A stretch of 64,000 nucleotides of DNA from Polymorphospora lycopeni (GCF_042237075.1 NZ_JBCGDC010000018.1:20009-84008), one strand, 5' to 3'. Counted from the stretch's first letter, positions 1-8,714 are shown. Notes: generated by a model not told the origin, from the letters alone. Numbers and translations: made by a program.

Positions 1-321
1 CAGGGTTCGCAACGCATCCAGCAGATGCTGACGATGGCCGAGGAGGAAGCGGCCGAGATCGTGTCGCAGGCGTACGACGAACTCGCCGACGCCCAGCGGG
101 CGGCGATCGAACTGCGCGAGCGGACGTACGAGGAGGCGGTGCAGGCCCGCCGCGACTTCGAGGCCGCCCTGCACGCCCGCCGGTGCCGCGAGCGCGACAC
201 GGACCGCGTCCTGCGGATGATCGACGGCTTCCCGGAGCCGGTCGGCGAGGTGGAACTCGTCGCCGACGAGGAGGACGTCTACCGGGCGGGGGAGGCGGTG
301 CCGGTCAGGTCAGCGCCTTGA
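1..321 (+). CDS. C-terminal part of a DivIVA/Scy-like coiled-coil protein (5' truncated by window edge)
   Basis: The frame is open from base 1 to the TGA at 319-321, so the start lies outside the window. The visible 106 residues are alanine-, glutamate- and arginine-rich with heptad-like spacing and no membrane segment. The stretch RIQQMLTMAEEEAAEI resembles the repeated coiled coil of actinobacterial DivIVA-related or Scy/FilP-type cytoskeletal proteins, which organise polar growth; that assignment is inference from composition and this short motif. The tail after about residue 70 is acidic and not coiled. Its last 17 bases overlap the convergent gene on the minus strand. Confidence 0.6.
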   Translation, partial: QGSQRIQQMLTMAEEEAAEIVSQAYDELADAQRAAIELRERTYEEAVQARRDFEAALHARRCRERDTDRVLRMIDGFPEPVGEVELVADEEDVYRAGEAVPVRSAP

Positions 322-1114
322 CGATCGTCGTCGCCCGGCTCTCGTGCTTGGCGTACGCGCCGGGGTAGGCGGACTTCTGGACGGCCTGGGCGGCGGCGGT
401 GAGGCTGAGCCGCTGCCAGCCGTCGACCTTCTTCAGTGCCTCGTAGAAGCGGCGGGCGGCGTACTCGGGGTCCATCAGGTCGCGGACGCTGCCCCAGCCG
501 GTGCTCGGCCGCTGCTGGAACAGGCCGACCGAGTCGTGGTCGGATCCGGTGCCCTCGTGCGGGTACTTCTTCGACTCCGGCACGACGTCGCTGGCCAGGT
601 TGCGCAGGTTGGTCTCCTGCATGGCGGTGGCGACCGCGACGACCAGCCCGTCGGTGGGGATGTCGAGTTCGCGGCCGACCTTGACGATCGTGTGCGCGTT
701 GTCCATCTGGGTCTGGTTGAGCCCGGCGACCGGCTTCGGTTTCGCCGGCGGCGCGGGGCTGCTCGGTGCGGCGCTGGCCGACGGGCTGGGCGACGGGCCG
801 GGTGCGGGTGAACGGTCGTACGACCGGGACGCGGCGTCGTCGCCGGCCGCGGCGGCCCGGTCGGCGACGGCGGCCCGGTCGGTGCGTACGTCGTCGACGG
901 CCGGGTCGAAGTCGCGGAGCTGGGCCACCGCCACGACGCCGAGACAGCAGGTCAGGCCGGCGGCGAGGCAGATCCGGACCGGGGTGGAGGTCCGCCGGCG
1001 GTGCCGTGCGGCGCGGTGCCGGCCACGGCGACGACCGTCGGACCCCGGCTCCACCGAACGGGTATGCCAGGGGGCGGGGGAGGGCTGCTGATGGGGGGCG
1101 TCGTCGGGGTGCAC
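305..1114 (-). CDS. Membrane-anchored or secreted lysozyme/transglycosylase-fold protein
   Basis: 269 residues. A basic N-terminus is followed by one hydrophobic segment at about 45-66, so the protein is probably anchored or exported. A Pro/Ser/Ala-rich linker at about 100-130 leads to a C-terminal globular domain (131-269) containing AVATAMQETNL, with a glutamate near 167 where the catalytic Glu of soluble lytic transglycosylases sits, and GLFQQRPSTGWG at about 197-208. This arrangement is common in actinobacterial cell-wall proteins of lysozyme fold. The substrate is presumably peptidoglycan, but activity is not shown. The 3' end overlaps the neighbouring convergent gene by 17 bp. Confidence 0.7.
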   Translation of the reverse strand: MHPDDAPHQQPSPAPWHTRSVEPGSDGRRRGRHRAARHRRRTSTPVRICLAAGLTCCLGVVAVAQLRDFDPAVDDVRTDRAAVADRAAAAGDDAASRSYDRSPAPGPSPSPSASAAPSSPAPPAKPKPVAGLNQTQMDNAHTIVKVGRELDIPTDGLVVAVATAMQETNLRNLASDVVPESKKYPHEGTGSDHDSVGLFQQRPSTGWGSVRDLMDPEYAARRFYEALKKVDGWQRLSLTAAAQAVQKSAYPGAYAKHESRATTIVKALT

Positions 1115-1404
1115 CCGCCGAAACTAGGCAGGATCCCGGCCAGCGAAAACCGTACCGGTTATGGCTCTTCCCACAATTTTCACCAATGGGATGCCAGTAA
1201 TAGCTTCAAATCAGGGTCAATGTAGCCAGTCGATCAAATCTGGCATGTCCGGCTTACCGGGTGGGCCGGGGTGATTCCGTCGGCCGTTTCCTTCGGTCGG
1301 TGCGATCCGGGCGCCTCGCCCGTCCGGCCGACCCGCGACTCGGCTGAGTGGCTGATAGTCGGGTCGGTCGGGCGGGTGGCGGTCTTGCTCACCCTTTTGC
1401 CGGG

Positions 1405-1410
1405 TACGAT
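1405..1410 (+). promoter_or_regulatory. -10 element TACGAT for a predicted leaderless transcript
   Basis: TACGAT fits the actinobacterial TANNNT -10 pattern and ends 6 nt before the GTG at 1417. A transcript starting 6-7 nt downstream would begin on the start codon itself. No Shine-Dalgarno sequence precedes that GTG, which agrees with leaderless translation. No good -35 hexamer is seen. Confidence 0.45.
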
Positions 1411-1416
1411 CCTGCC

Positions 1417-2370
1417 GTGGTCTTGAGCAAGATCAACAACTCGGCCGGCCGGCCACCGGCACCCACCCCGTCCCGTCGCGGCGGACTCGTCATCACCGCC
1501 GCGCTGCTCCTGGCCCTCCTGCTCGCCGGCTACCGTTTCGTGCCCAACGTGCGCGGCCTGGGCAGCATGCTCGACAGCGTCGCCCCGTTCCTCGGCATCG
1601 CCGTACCGATCCTGGCCCTGATCGCCCTGCTGCGCCGGGCCCGCCTCGCCCTGGCCGTCGTCCTCGTGCCCGGCCTGCTGTGGGCCGGCCTCTTCGGCGC
1701 CGCCTGGCTGCCGTTCGGCGGCGGCGGGCCGGTCCAACTCCGCGTCGTCAGCCAGAACCTCCAGGCCGGCAACCCCGAGCCGGACGGCGCCGTACGCGCC
1801 CTCGTCGACATCGACGCCGACATCATCGGCCTGCAAGAGGTGTCCGGCGGCATCCGCGGCACCATCGCCGACACCCTCGCCGACCGCTACCCGCACCAGG
1901 CGTACGTCTCCACCGTCGCACTGTGGAGCCGCTTCCCGATCCGCGGCTACGTCGGCGTCGACACCGGCCTCGACTGGACCCGCGCCCTGCGAGCCGTCGT
2001 CGCCGCCCCGCAGGGCGACGTCGTCGTCTACGTCGTCCACCTCGGCTCCGCCCGGATCGGCGACACCAGCGTCCGCGACCACACCATCGCCACCCTCGCC
2101 GGCCAACTGCGCGGCGACGACGCCGAACGGCTCGTCGTCCTCGGCGACCTCAACACCGCCGCCAGCGACCGGGTGATCACTCCACTGACCGACCAGCTCT
2201 CCGACGCGCAGGCCGACGCCGGCTGGGGAATGGGGTTCACCTGGCCCTCGGCACTGCCGGTCACCCGCCCCGACCACGTGCTCTACCGCGGCCTTACCGC
2301 CGCGTCCGCCGGCGTGGTGCGTACCGCCGGCAGCGACCACCGCGCGGTCACCGCCGGCTTCCGCTTCTGA
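1417..2370 (+). CDS. Endonuclease/exonuclease/phosphatase (EEP) family membrane protein
   Basis: 317 residues from the GTG at 1417, chosen because a TANNNT -10 box lies 6 nt upstream. An in-frame ATG at 1348 would add 23 residues without a ribosome site. The first ~100 residues hold about three hydrophobic segments; the remainder is an EEP fold, probably extracytoplasmic. Expected active-site signatures are visible in order: VVSQNLQAGN, IIGLQEV (metal-binding Glu), VVHLGS, VLGDLNTA (Asp/Asn pair), RPDHVLY and GSDHRAV (terminal His). The family includes DNases, phosphodiesterases and sphingomyelinase-like enzymes, so the substrate cannot be named. It converges with the Ohr-like gene 25 bp away. 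Confidence 0.82.
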   Translation: MVLSKINNSAGRPPAPTPSRRGGLVITAALLLALLLAGYRFVPNVRGLGSMLDSVAPFLGIAVPILALIALLRRARLALAVVLVPGLLWAGLFGAAWLPFGGGGPVQLRVVSQNLQAGNPEPDGAVRALVDIDADIIGLQEVSGGIRGTIADTLADRYPHQAYVSTVALWSRFPIRGYVGVDTGLDWTRALRAVVAAPQGDVVVYVVHLGSARIGDTSVRDHTIATLAGQLRGDDAERLVVLGDLNTAASDRVITPLTDQLSDAQADAGWGMGFTWPSALPVTRPDHVLYRGLTAASAGVVRTAGSDHRAVTAGFRF

Positions 2371-2395
2371 CCGCCGCCACATCCGCCGGCGGCCG

Positions 2396-2830
2396 TCACC
2401 CGCCGGAGACGACCGCCGGTACGACGGTCAGCGTGTGCCGCGGCTCGCCGGTGCTCGGGAACGGCCACAGCCGGTCCGCGCCCCGCGCCAGATCGGTCAA
2501 CTGCTGCCGGGTCAGCCCCGCCGAGCCGACCGTGGCCTGCACCTCGGCCCGGTAGCGCCCGTCGGGGTCCCGGGCCAGCCTCGCCCGCGCGTTCACCCGT
2601 ACGGTGTGCGACTCGTCGCCGATGCCCGCCGCCGCCTCCACCGCCGCGTGATGCAGGCAGGACGCGAACGCGGCGGCGAGAAGCTGCTCCGGCGTCAGCC
2701 CGGTGCAGTGGTCCGCCAGCGGCGACGCCAGCGCCGTGGACAGCTCCCCGTCGTCGGTACGGACCCGGCCGCCCTCGGCCGTCGCGCTGGCCTCGAACGC
2801 CCCGTCCCCGGTCGACTCCCTGTGCGCCAT
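2396..2830 (-). CDS. Ohr/OsmC-family peroxiredoxin-like protein lacking the resolving cysteine
   Basis: 144 residues. The start at 2830 is preferred because GGGAGGT lies 7 nt upstream; an ATG at 2857 in the same frame is possible. Ohr proteins reduce organic hydroperoxides with two cysteines. The peroxidatic site is present in LTPEQLLAAAFASCLHHA, but the usual second motif (CPYS-like) reads ADRLWPFPST, with Trp in place of Cys. Length and the C-terminal TLTVVPAVV strand fit the Ohr/OsmC fold. Without the second Cys the normal dithiol mechanism cannot run, so it may be a divergent paralogue with another role. Confidence 0.8.
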   Translation of the reverse strand: MAHRESTGDGAFEASATAEGGRVRTDDGELSTALASPLADHCTGLTPEQLLAAAFASCLHHAAVEAAAGIGDESHTVRVNARARLARDPDGRYRAEVQATVGSAGLTRQQLTDLARGADRLWPFPSTGEPRHTLTVVPAVVSGG

Positions 2831-2915
2831 GGTCACGACCTCCCGCTTCTCCGCCATCGGGCCTACCCGCCCAACGCCCCACCTAACGACCGCACCCCAC
2901 CCGCGCCGGCGGGCC

Positions 2916-2975
2916 GGGAGCGCGCGTCGCGGGAGCGCGGGTCGCGGGAGCGCGGGTCGCGGGAGCGCGCGCGGC
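2916..2975. repeat. 15-bp tandem repeat, about 3-4 copies
   Basis: Units of GGGAGCGCGGGTCGC begin at 2916, 2931, 2946 and 2961; the first and last differ by one or a few bases. The array lies between the divergent Ohr-like gene and lspA, immediately before a GATC-bounded element. No function can be read from it. Confidence 0.85.
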
Positions 2976-2985
2976 CGGGAGCGTT

Positions 2986-3042
2986 GATCAAGGAGTTGTT
3001 GTGCGACGAAAAGTGCGAACCGGGCACGATTGGTCCTCGATC
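2986..3042. repeat. 57-bp GATC-bounded palindromic element (copy 1)
   Basis: Begins GATCAAGG and ends CCTCGATC, giving imperfect inverted ends; exactly 57 bp like the three copies at 11.8-12.1 kb. The right half CACGATTGGTCC matches CACGATTGCTCC of the first copy there. It lies upstream of lspA. Confidence 0.75.
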
Positions 3043-3180
3043 GGCGGGGGGTCGGCCCGCCGAGCCTGCACGCAGGGCGGGCCGGGGCCGGCACGCGGGC
3101 GGGGCCGGCCGGGCGGAGGGCGGGGGGCGGCGCGGAAGGCGCCGGGCCGGCCTGCGGACGAACAGTGAGAGGATCGTCGG

Positions 3181-3780
3181 GTGACGGACGAGCAGTCGAA
3201 GACCGACGACGCCGCCCCCGCGGCCGTCGACACCACCACCACCACGACCACGCCCCAGGCGCAGCGGTGGACCCACCACGCGCCGTGGATCGCGGCCCTC
3301 ATCGCGGTCACGGTGATCACCACCGACCAGCTCTCGAAGATGTGGGCGGAAGGCAGCCTCACCCGTGGCGAGCGCACCCCGCTCGTCGGCGACGCGCTGG
3401 GTATCCAGCTCACCTACAACCCGGGCGCGGCCTTCTCGATCGGCTCGGGCGCGACGTGGATCTTCACGGTCCTGACCGCCGTCGGTGTGGTCGCGGCGGC
3501 CTGGTACGCCTGGCGGGTGCGGTCCCGGGTGTGGGCGATCTGCCTCGGCCTGGTGCTCGGCGGGGCGACCACCCACCTGCTCGACCGGCTGCTGCGTGAG
3601 CCGTCGTTCGGGCAGGGACACGTCGTCGACTTCATCGCGTACTTCGACTGGTTCATCGGCAACGTCGCCGACATCGCCATCTTCTTCGGCGCGGTCATGT
3701 TCTTCGCGCTCACCGTCTTCAACATCGCGATGCACCCCGCGCCCGCGGATGAGCCGGAGCCGTCCACCAACGGCGCCTAG
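3181..3780 (+). CDS. lspA: Lipoprotein signal peptidase (signal peptidase II)
   Basis: 199 residues, GTG start with GAGAGGA about 7 nt upstream. LspA is the inner-membrane aspartyl protease that cleaves prolipoproteins before the lipid-modified cysteine. A Thr-rich cytoplasmic N-terminus (about 30 residues) precedes four membrane segments. Family motifs are present: TTDQLSK, YNPGAAFSIG, GGATTHLLDRLL and FIGNVADIAIFFG; the Asp of LLDR and the Asp of NVADI form the catalytic dyad. The residue usually Asn before LxDR is His here. The acidic C-terminal tail is not conserved. The gene ends just before a 73-bp palindrome and converges with the protease remnant. Confidence 0.95.
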   Translation: MTDEQSKTDDAAPAAVDTTTTTTTPQAQRWTHHAPWIAALIAVTVITTDQLSKMWAEGSLTRGERTPLVGDALGIQLTYNPGAAFSIGSGATWIFTVLTAVGVVAAAWYAWRVRSRVWAICLGLVLGGATTHLLDRLLREPSFGQGHVVDFIAYFDWFIGNVADIAIFFGAVMFFALTVFNIAMHPAPADEPEPSTNGA

Positions 3781-3801
3781 CACCCGCCACCAGCTCACCC
3801 T

Positions 3802-3874
3802 GATCCGCGTGATCAGGGAGTACGTCGCGCGTGTCGCCGGCGCGCCCCGCCCGAAACCCCTGATCACGCGGATC
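3802..3874. repeat. 73-bp GATC-bounded palindromic element, long-arm class
   Basis: Perfect 17-bp inverted arms: GATCCGCGTGATCAGGG at 3802-3818 and its complement at 3858-3874. The interior contains GCGTGTCGCCGGCGCG. A second element with identical arms lies at 38985-39058 with its interior reversed. This copy sits between the convergent lspA and protease genes and could act as a two-way terminator. Confidence 0.85.
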
Positions 3875-3875
3875 A

Positions 3876-4671
3876 TCACGAGCCCTGACCGGCCTGCGCG
3901 AGCAGCCGGGTGACGACCGACCCGGCGAGGTGTCCGACGGGATCGCGAAGCCCACACCGATGTTCCCGGTGTCCGCACCGGTGGTGGCGATCGCCACCGT
4001 GATCCCGACGACCCGCCCGGCGGTGCCGACCACCGCCCCACCGGAGCTGCCGGCGTCGACCGGCGCGTCCGTCTGGATCAGACCCGTCAGCCAGTCCGCC
4101 GTACGGTCGACGGCCGACACGATCCCGGCCGTCACCGTCCCCTCCAGCCCCAGCGGGCTGCCCAGCGCCAGCACCGTGCCGCCGACCCGTACCGCCGGGC
4201 TGTCCCCGAACACCGCCGGCGTCAGCCCGTCGACCCCCTCGGCCCGCAACACCGCCAGGTCGGTCTCCGGATCGCCGCCGACCACGGTCGCCCGCGCCGT
4301 ACGCCCGTCCGCCAGCCGCACCGTCACCGGCCCCGTCGCGTCCGCCACCACGTGGTCGTTCGTCAGGATCCGGCCGTCGTCGCTCAGGACCACGCCCGAT
4401 CCGGTCACGGCGCCGCCGCGGGTGGCGACCTCGACGGTGACCACGCTCGGCGCGACCGACGACGCGACGGCGGCGAGATCCACCACACCGCCCGTCGAGA
4501 CCGTGCCGGCGGTGACGACCGACGTCGTACGCGGCTCGGCGAGCCGGGCCGCGAGCGCCCCGCCGCCAGCGCGACCGCCACGACCAGGATGCGCCGCCGG
4601 CCCGGCCGCGCCGTCGCGACCGGTGGTACGGCCGGCCACCGGTCGGTACCGGCACCGGACCGGCGGACCAC
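3876..4671 (-). pseudogene. HtrA/trypsin-like serine protease, broken by at least two frameshifts
   Basis: Reading the minus strand, three frames together give one protease: a start region with a membrane anchor (RRRILVVAVALAAG), then ALAARLAEP through FAIPSDT, then SVVTRLLAQAGQGS and stop at 3876. The joins, near 4562 and 3931, each behave like a one-base loss in GC runs. The triad is intact: LTNDHVV (His), ETDLAVLR (Asp), GSSGGAVV (Ser). No PDZ domain follows. A GTG at 4671 is a possible start; another frame with a ribosome site near 4819 may supply a Pro-rich N-terminus, implying a third shift. It follows the response regulator and kinase in the same direction. Sequencing error cannot be excluded. 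Confidence 0.75.
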
Positions 4672-5030
4672 GTCACCGAGGCCGGCCCGTGCGGCCCACC
4701 CGGCACCGAGGGGCCGACGGTGACGGGGGCACCGCCGGCGGCGAGCGGGATCCGCCCGACGGCGGGCGTCCGCCCGGACAGGTGGTCGGACCGCTGGGCT
4801 GCGTCATCGAGTTCGTCATGTCATCCACCGTGGACCCGCCGCCTTCCGGCCGGCTTCGCCGACGCTGTGCGGATCCTGTGCTCCCGCGCCGGACACCGCC
4901 GGCCCTCTTCCGGCCTGGGTCCCGGCTGGCCGCGGACTCCTGTGCGACAGTGGGCTCCTGTGCGGCGGTGGGCTCCCGTTCGGCGCCGGGGTTCCGACCC
5001 GTCGCCGGCGCAGGTCCGGCCAGCGCGGAC

Positions 5031-6506
5031 CTAGGCCGGCAGCCGCACCGTGAAGACCGTCCGACCCGGGCGGCTGTCCACACCCACCCGCCCGGCATGC
5101 GCCTCCACCACCGCCGCCACGATCGCCAGGCCCAGCCCCGTACTGCCGGCCGCCCGGGACCGCGACGTGTCACCCCGCGCGAACCGCTCGAACACCTCCG
5201 GCTGCAACTCCGCCGGAATCCCCGGCCCGTCGTCGGCCACCGTCAACACCGCGCCACCCGCCGGCTCCGCCGCCAGCGTCACGGTCACCGTCGTCCCCGC
5301 CGGGGTGTGCGTACGCGCGTTCGCCAGCAGGTTCGCCAACACCTGGTGCAGCCGTGCCCGGTCCCCGGCGACCGTCACCGCCTCCTCCGGCAGCACCAGG
5401 TTCCACCGGTGCTCCGGACCGGCCACGTGCGCGTCACTGACCGCGTCGACGACCGGCGCCGACAGGTCCACCGGCTCGCTCGCCAGCGGCCGGCCGGTGT
5501 CGAGCCGGGCGAGCAGCAGCAGGTCGTCGACGAGCACCGTCATCCGCAGGCTCTCCGACTCCACCCGGCGCAGCGCGTGCGCCACGTCGGGCGGCACCGC
5601 GTCCCGCCCCCGCCGCGTCACCTCCGCGTAGCCGCGGATCGCCGCCAGCGGCGTACGCAACTCGTGGCTGGCATCGGCGACGAACTGGCGTACCCGGGTC
5701 TCGCTGGCCTGCCGCGCGGCGAGCGCCGCCCCGACGTGCCCCAGCATCCGGTTCAGCGCCGCGCCCACCTGACCGACCTCGGTCCGCGGATCGGTGTCCG
5801 CCGCCGGCACCCGTACGGACAGCGCCACCTCGCCCCGGTCGAGCGGCAACTCGGCGACCCGGCCCGCCGTCGCCGCGAGCCGGCGCAACGGCCGCAACGC
5901 CCGGCCGATGATCAACACGCCGGCGCCCCCGGCCAGCAGCAGCCCGGCCCCGGCGATCGTGGCCTCCGCCGCCACCATGCCGAGCAGGGTGTCCTCGACG
6001 CTCGACAGCGGCAACCCGGTCACCGTCACGGCACCGTTCGGCAGCTCCCTCGCCAGCAGTCGGTAGCGGCCGAGCGTACCCAGGTCGCGGCTGCGCGGCT
6101 CGCCGTCCGGCGGCAGTGCCGCCAGCGTCACCCGGGCGTCGCCCGGCACGTCCGACACACCACTGGTGCTGTCGACGTCGCGTACGGCCGCCGCCACCCG
6201 CCCGTCCCCGACGACCGCGGCCAGCGTGCCCGGCGGCTGGCCGACGAGCTGCCGTCGCAGCTCGAAGTCCGGGCGCAGGTCACGCGGCGGCCCGCCACGC
6301 CGCTCGGTGGCCGTCAACTGCCGGTCGACCTGGGCGACCAGCGTGTGCCGCAACGCGACCGTGGTGACCACACCCACGCCCAGACAGACGGCGGCGAGCA
6401 GCCCGATGACGGCGGCGAGCAGCTTCGCCCGCAACGACCACCCGGCCAGCGGCCGCCACCGCCGGCCGCCCTCCGGCCCGCCGTCAGACCGCGGGCTTGA
6501 GGACAT
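5031..6506 (-). CDS. Sensor histidine kinase, MprB/CseC-like
   Basis: 491 residues. Two membrane segments (about 28-50 and 178-200) flank an extracytoplasmic sensor of about 125 residues. A HAMP region (about 200-255) precedes the HisKA box DASHELRTPLAAI with the phospho-acceptor His at 281. The ATPase part carries an N box near LANLLANARTH, a G1 box VADDGPGIP, and the end motif GLGLAIV. It autophosphorylates and passes phosphate to the response regulator, whose gene overlaps it by 23 bp. The neighbouring protease gene suggests an envelope-stress signal, by analogy with mycobacterial MprAB-PepD. Confidence 0.9.
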   Translation of the reverse strand: MSSSPRSDGGPEGGRRWRPLAGWSLRAKLLAAVIGLLAAVCLGVGVVTTVALRHTLVAQVDRQLTATERRGGPPRDLRPDFELRRQLVGQPPGTLAAVVGDGRVAAAVRDVDSTSGVSDVPGDARVTLAALPPDGEPRSRDLGTLGRYRLLARELPNGAVTVTGLPLSSVEDTLLGMVAAEATIAGAGLLLAGGAGVLIIGRALRPLRRLAATAGRVAELPLDRGEVALSVRVPAADTDPRTEVGQVGAALNRMLGHVGAALAARQASETRVRQFVADASHELRTPLAAIRGYAEVTRRGRDAVPPDVAHALRRVESESLRMTVLVDDLLLLARLDTGRPLASEPVDLSAPVVDAVSDAHVAGPEHRWNLVLPEEAVTVAGDRARLHQVLANLLANARTHTPAGTTVTVTLAAEPAGGAVLTVADDGPGIPAELQPEVFERFARGDTSRSRAAGSTGLGLAIVAAVVEAHAGRVGVDSRPGRTVFTVRLPA

Positions 6507-7248
6507 ACCCGGCGCCGCGCAGCGTGTGGATCATCGGCTGCCGGCCCACGTCGATCTTCTTCCGGAGGTACGAGATGTACAGCTCGACGACGTTGGCCTG
6601 CCCCCCGAAGTCGTAGCTCCACACCCGGTCCAGGATCTGCGCCTTGCTCAACACCCGGCGCGGATTACGCATCAGATAGCGCAGCAGCTCGAACTCGGTC
6701 GCCGTCAGCGTGATCAGGTCGCCGCCCCGGCGCACCTCGTGGCTGTCCTCGTCGAGACTCAGGTCGCCGACGACCAGCACCGCCTCGTCCCGGGCCGTCA
6801 CGCCGACCCCCGACCGCCGCATCAACGCCCGCAGCCGCGCCACGACCTCCTCCAGACTGAACGGCTTGGTGACATAGTCGTCACCGCCGACCGTCAGCCC
6901 CGCCACCCGGTCCTCGACCGCGTCCTTCGCCGTCAGGAACAGCACCGGCACCGACGGCGCCTGCCCCCGCAGCCGCCGCAACACCTCGAACCCGTCCAGG
7001 TCCGGCAACATCACGTCGAGTACGACCGCGTCCGGCTGGAACTGCTTCGCCGTACGCAGCGCCGCCATGCCGTCCGGGGCGCTGCGCACCTCCCAGCCCT
7101 CGTAGCGCAGCGCCATCGACAGCAGGTCGGCCAGCGTCGGCTCGTCGTCGACGACCAGCACCCGTACGGGATCACCGTCCGGGCGCCGCAACTCGACATG
7201 CTTGGTGGATCGGGCGGCACCGGCCGATCGGGCATCCATGGTCACCAT
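6484..7248 (-). CDS. OmpR-family response regulator, MprA-like
   Basis: 254 residues. The receiver domain (about 28-142) has the acidic pair VVDDEP at 34-35, phospho-acceptor Asp 78 in VVLDVMLPD and Lys 128 in VTKPF. A winged-helix DNA-binding domain follows, with EFELLRYLMRNPRRVLSK and the recognition region VVELYISYLRKKID, ending in TLRGAGYVLKPAV. It is first in the cluster with the kinase and presumably activates it and the downstream protease. The exact start is uncertain: ATG codons at 7248 and 7239 are both usable. Confidence 0.92.
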   Translation of the reverse strand: MVTMDARSAGAARSTKHVELRRPDGDPVRVLVVDDEPTLADLLSMALRYEGWEVRSAPDGMAALRTAKQFQPDAVVLDVMLPDLDGFEVLRRLRGQAPSVPVLFLTAKDAVEDRVAGLTVGGDDYVTKPFSLEEVVARLRALMRRSGVGVTARDEAVLVVGDLSLDEDSHEVRRGGDLITLTATEFELLRYLMRNPRRVLSKAQILDRVWSYDFGGQANVVELYISYLRKKIDVGRQPMIHTLRGAGYVLKPAV

Positions 7249-7560
7249 GCCCTCATCCTGGCCGCGCCCGCTGTGCCGGCACTGGATGTTCTCTGTGTAG
7301 CACCTGTGCGGGCCATCGGATGTCGTATCCGCCGTGCTCAGCAGGTACGGGACCGGCCCGGATCCGAACCTGGGTGCCGCTCAGGGGCGGGGTCGGGATC
7401 GGTGAAAGACCGGCCTGGGCACGGAACCTGCCGTTAGCGTGCAGGCCAGGTGTGCGGGCAGGGCGGCAGGCGCGGCTGGAGCGACCCGGCCGGCGTGGTG
7501 GTGCGGCGCGTGACGGCGTGCGGAAGTGGTCCGCGCGCCTTGCTGGCGAGGGGGTCGACG

Positions 7561-8454
7561 GTGCCGGAACTGGCGATGATCGAGGCGCCGTCAGTGCTGG
7601 GGCTGCGGCCCGGTGGCGTGGAGGACCTGCCGGCGGCGCTGCTCGACGCCGGTCTGCGAGACCTTCCTGGAGCGGTGCCGGGCGGCCGGGTCGAGGCGCC
7701 GGCGTACGACCCGGAGCGGGACCCCGAAACGGGGATTCTCAACGGCGGCGGGATCGCGCGATACAGCGTCGCGCTGGCTGACGTGGTCGGCGCGGCCCTC
7801 GCCCGCGGTCGCTTTCCCGTGGTCCTCGGCGGTGACTGCACCATCCTGCTCGGCAACCTGCTCGCCCTGCGCCGCCGTGGGCATCACAGCCTGCTCTTCG
7901 TCGATGGGCACACCGACTTCTACCAGCCGGCCGTCGAGCCGACCGGCGAGGCGGCGTCGATGGATCTCGCGCTGGCGACGGGCCGAGGGCCGCAGGTGCT
8001 CAGTGACATCGAGGGTCGCGGGCCACTGGTGCGCGACGAGGACGTAGTGGCCTTCGGCTTCCGTGACAGCGCGGAGTCGGCGCGGGCCGGGATGCAGCCG
8101 CTGCCGCCGTCGCTGCGCACGATCGATCTCGAGGGTGTACGCGCAGCCGGCGCGGCGATGGCGGCGCGGCAGGCCGTCGACTGGCTTTCTGCCGGTCCCG
8201 GCTCCGGCTACTGGGTCCATCTCGACGTCGACGTCCTCGACGACGCCGTCATGCCCGCCGTTGACTACCGTCTGCCTGACGGGCTGACCTGGGCCGAGCT
8301 GGAGACCGTACTGCGGACGGCGATGTCGAGCGGTCAAGCGGTCGGCCTCGACGTGACAATCTTCAACCCCCGCCTCGACCCCGACGGACGAATCGCCGTA
8401 CGGCTGGCCGAGTGTCTACGCCAAGGGCTGTCGGCTCTGCCCGACCGTGTTTGA
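7561..8454 (+). CDS. Arginase/agmatinase-family (ureohydrolase) protein
   Basis: 297 residues from a GTG with GAGGGGG six nt upstream. Ureohydrolases use a binuclear Mn centre to hydrolyse arginine, agmatine or related guanidino compounds. The metal motifs are present in slightly altered form: LGGDCTILLG, FVDGHTDFY (usually DAHxD), HLDVDVLDD and GLDVTIFNP. The normal Glu of the last motif (SFDxDxxD...E) is not obvious. The substrate cannot be predicted; formiminoglutamase- or agmatinase-like roles are open. It stands alone between the two-component genes and a transporter remnant. Confidence 0.85.
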   Translation: MPELAMIEAPSVLGLRPGGVEDLPAALLDAGLRDLPGAVPGGRVEAPAYDPERDPETGILNGGGIARYSVALADVVGAALARGRFPVVLGGDCTILLGNLLALRRRGHHSLLFVDGHTDFYQPAVEPTGEAASMDLALATGRGPQVLSDIEGRGPLVRDEDVVAFGFRDSAESARAGMQPLPPSLRTIDLEGVRAAGAAMAARQAVDWLSAGPGSGYWVHLDVDVLDDAVMPAVDYRLPDGLTWAELETVLRTAMSSGQAVGLDVTIFNPRLDPDGRIAVRLAECLRQGLSALPDRV

Positions 8455-8524
8455 CCGCGCGTCGGATCAGGCTCGAAGAGCAGGCGGTGGCGAGGCGTGA
8501 CGGGGGTGGCGGTGTGGACGGTGT

Positions 8525-8714
8525 TCAGGCTGCGGCGGGCCGCGGGTACGACGAGCGGGCTGCCGGTCTCCGGGTCGGGATGACGCGGCAGGGCAGGCCG
8601 AAGACCTCGCCTACGACGTCAGCGTCGACGATGTCGGCGGGGGCGCCCTGGGCGACGATGCGACCGTCGCGCACGGCGACGAGGTGGGTGGCGTAGCGGC
8701 AGGCGTGGTTGAAC
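8525..8714 (-). pseudogene. 3' remnant of a siderophore-type ABC transporter ATPase (FecE/FepC-like)
   Basis: Minus-strand translation gives NHACRYATHLVAVRDGRIV and AQGAPADIVDADVVGEVFGL followed by PCRVIP, the characteristic C-terminal part of FecE/FepC ATPases. A one-base shift after CRVIP restores the familiar continuation DPETGSPLVVP. Everything upstream (Walker A, signature, Walker B) is missing, because homology stops near 8714. It is therefore both truncated and frameshifted. It fills most of the otherwise gene-free 8455-8785 interval. Confidence 0.72.

Noticed and set aside
1348..1416. Longer N-terminus for the EEP protein from the ATG at 1348
   Set aside because: No ribosome site; the promoter-like TACGAT lies inside this extension.
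3930..6500. 856-codon open frame on the plus strand opposite the kinase and protease
   Set aside because: Arg/Pro-rich shadow of the real minus-strand genes, whose HisKA, HATPase and protease motifs are clear.
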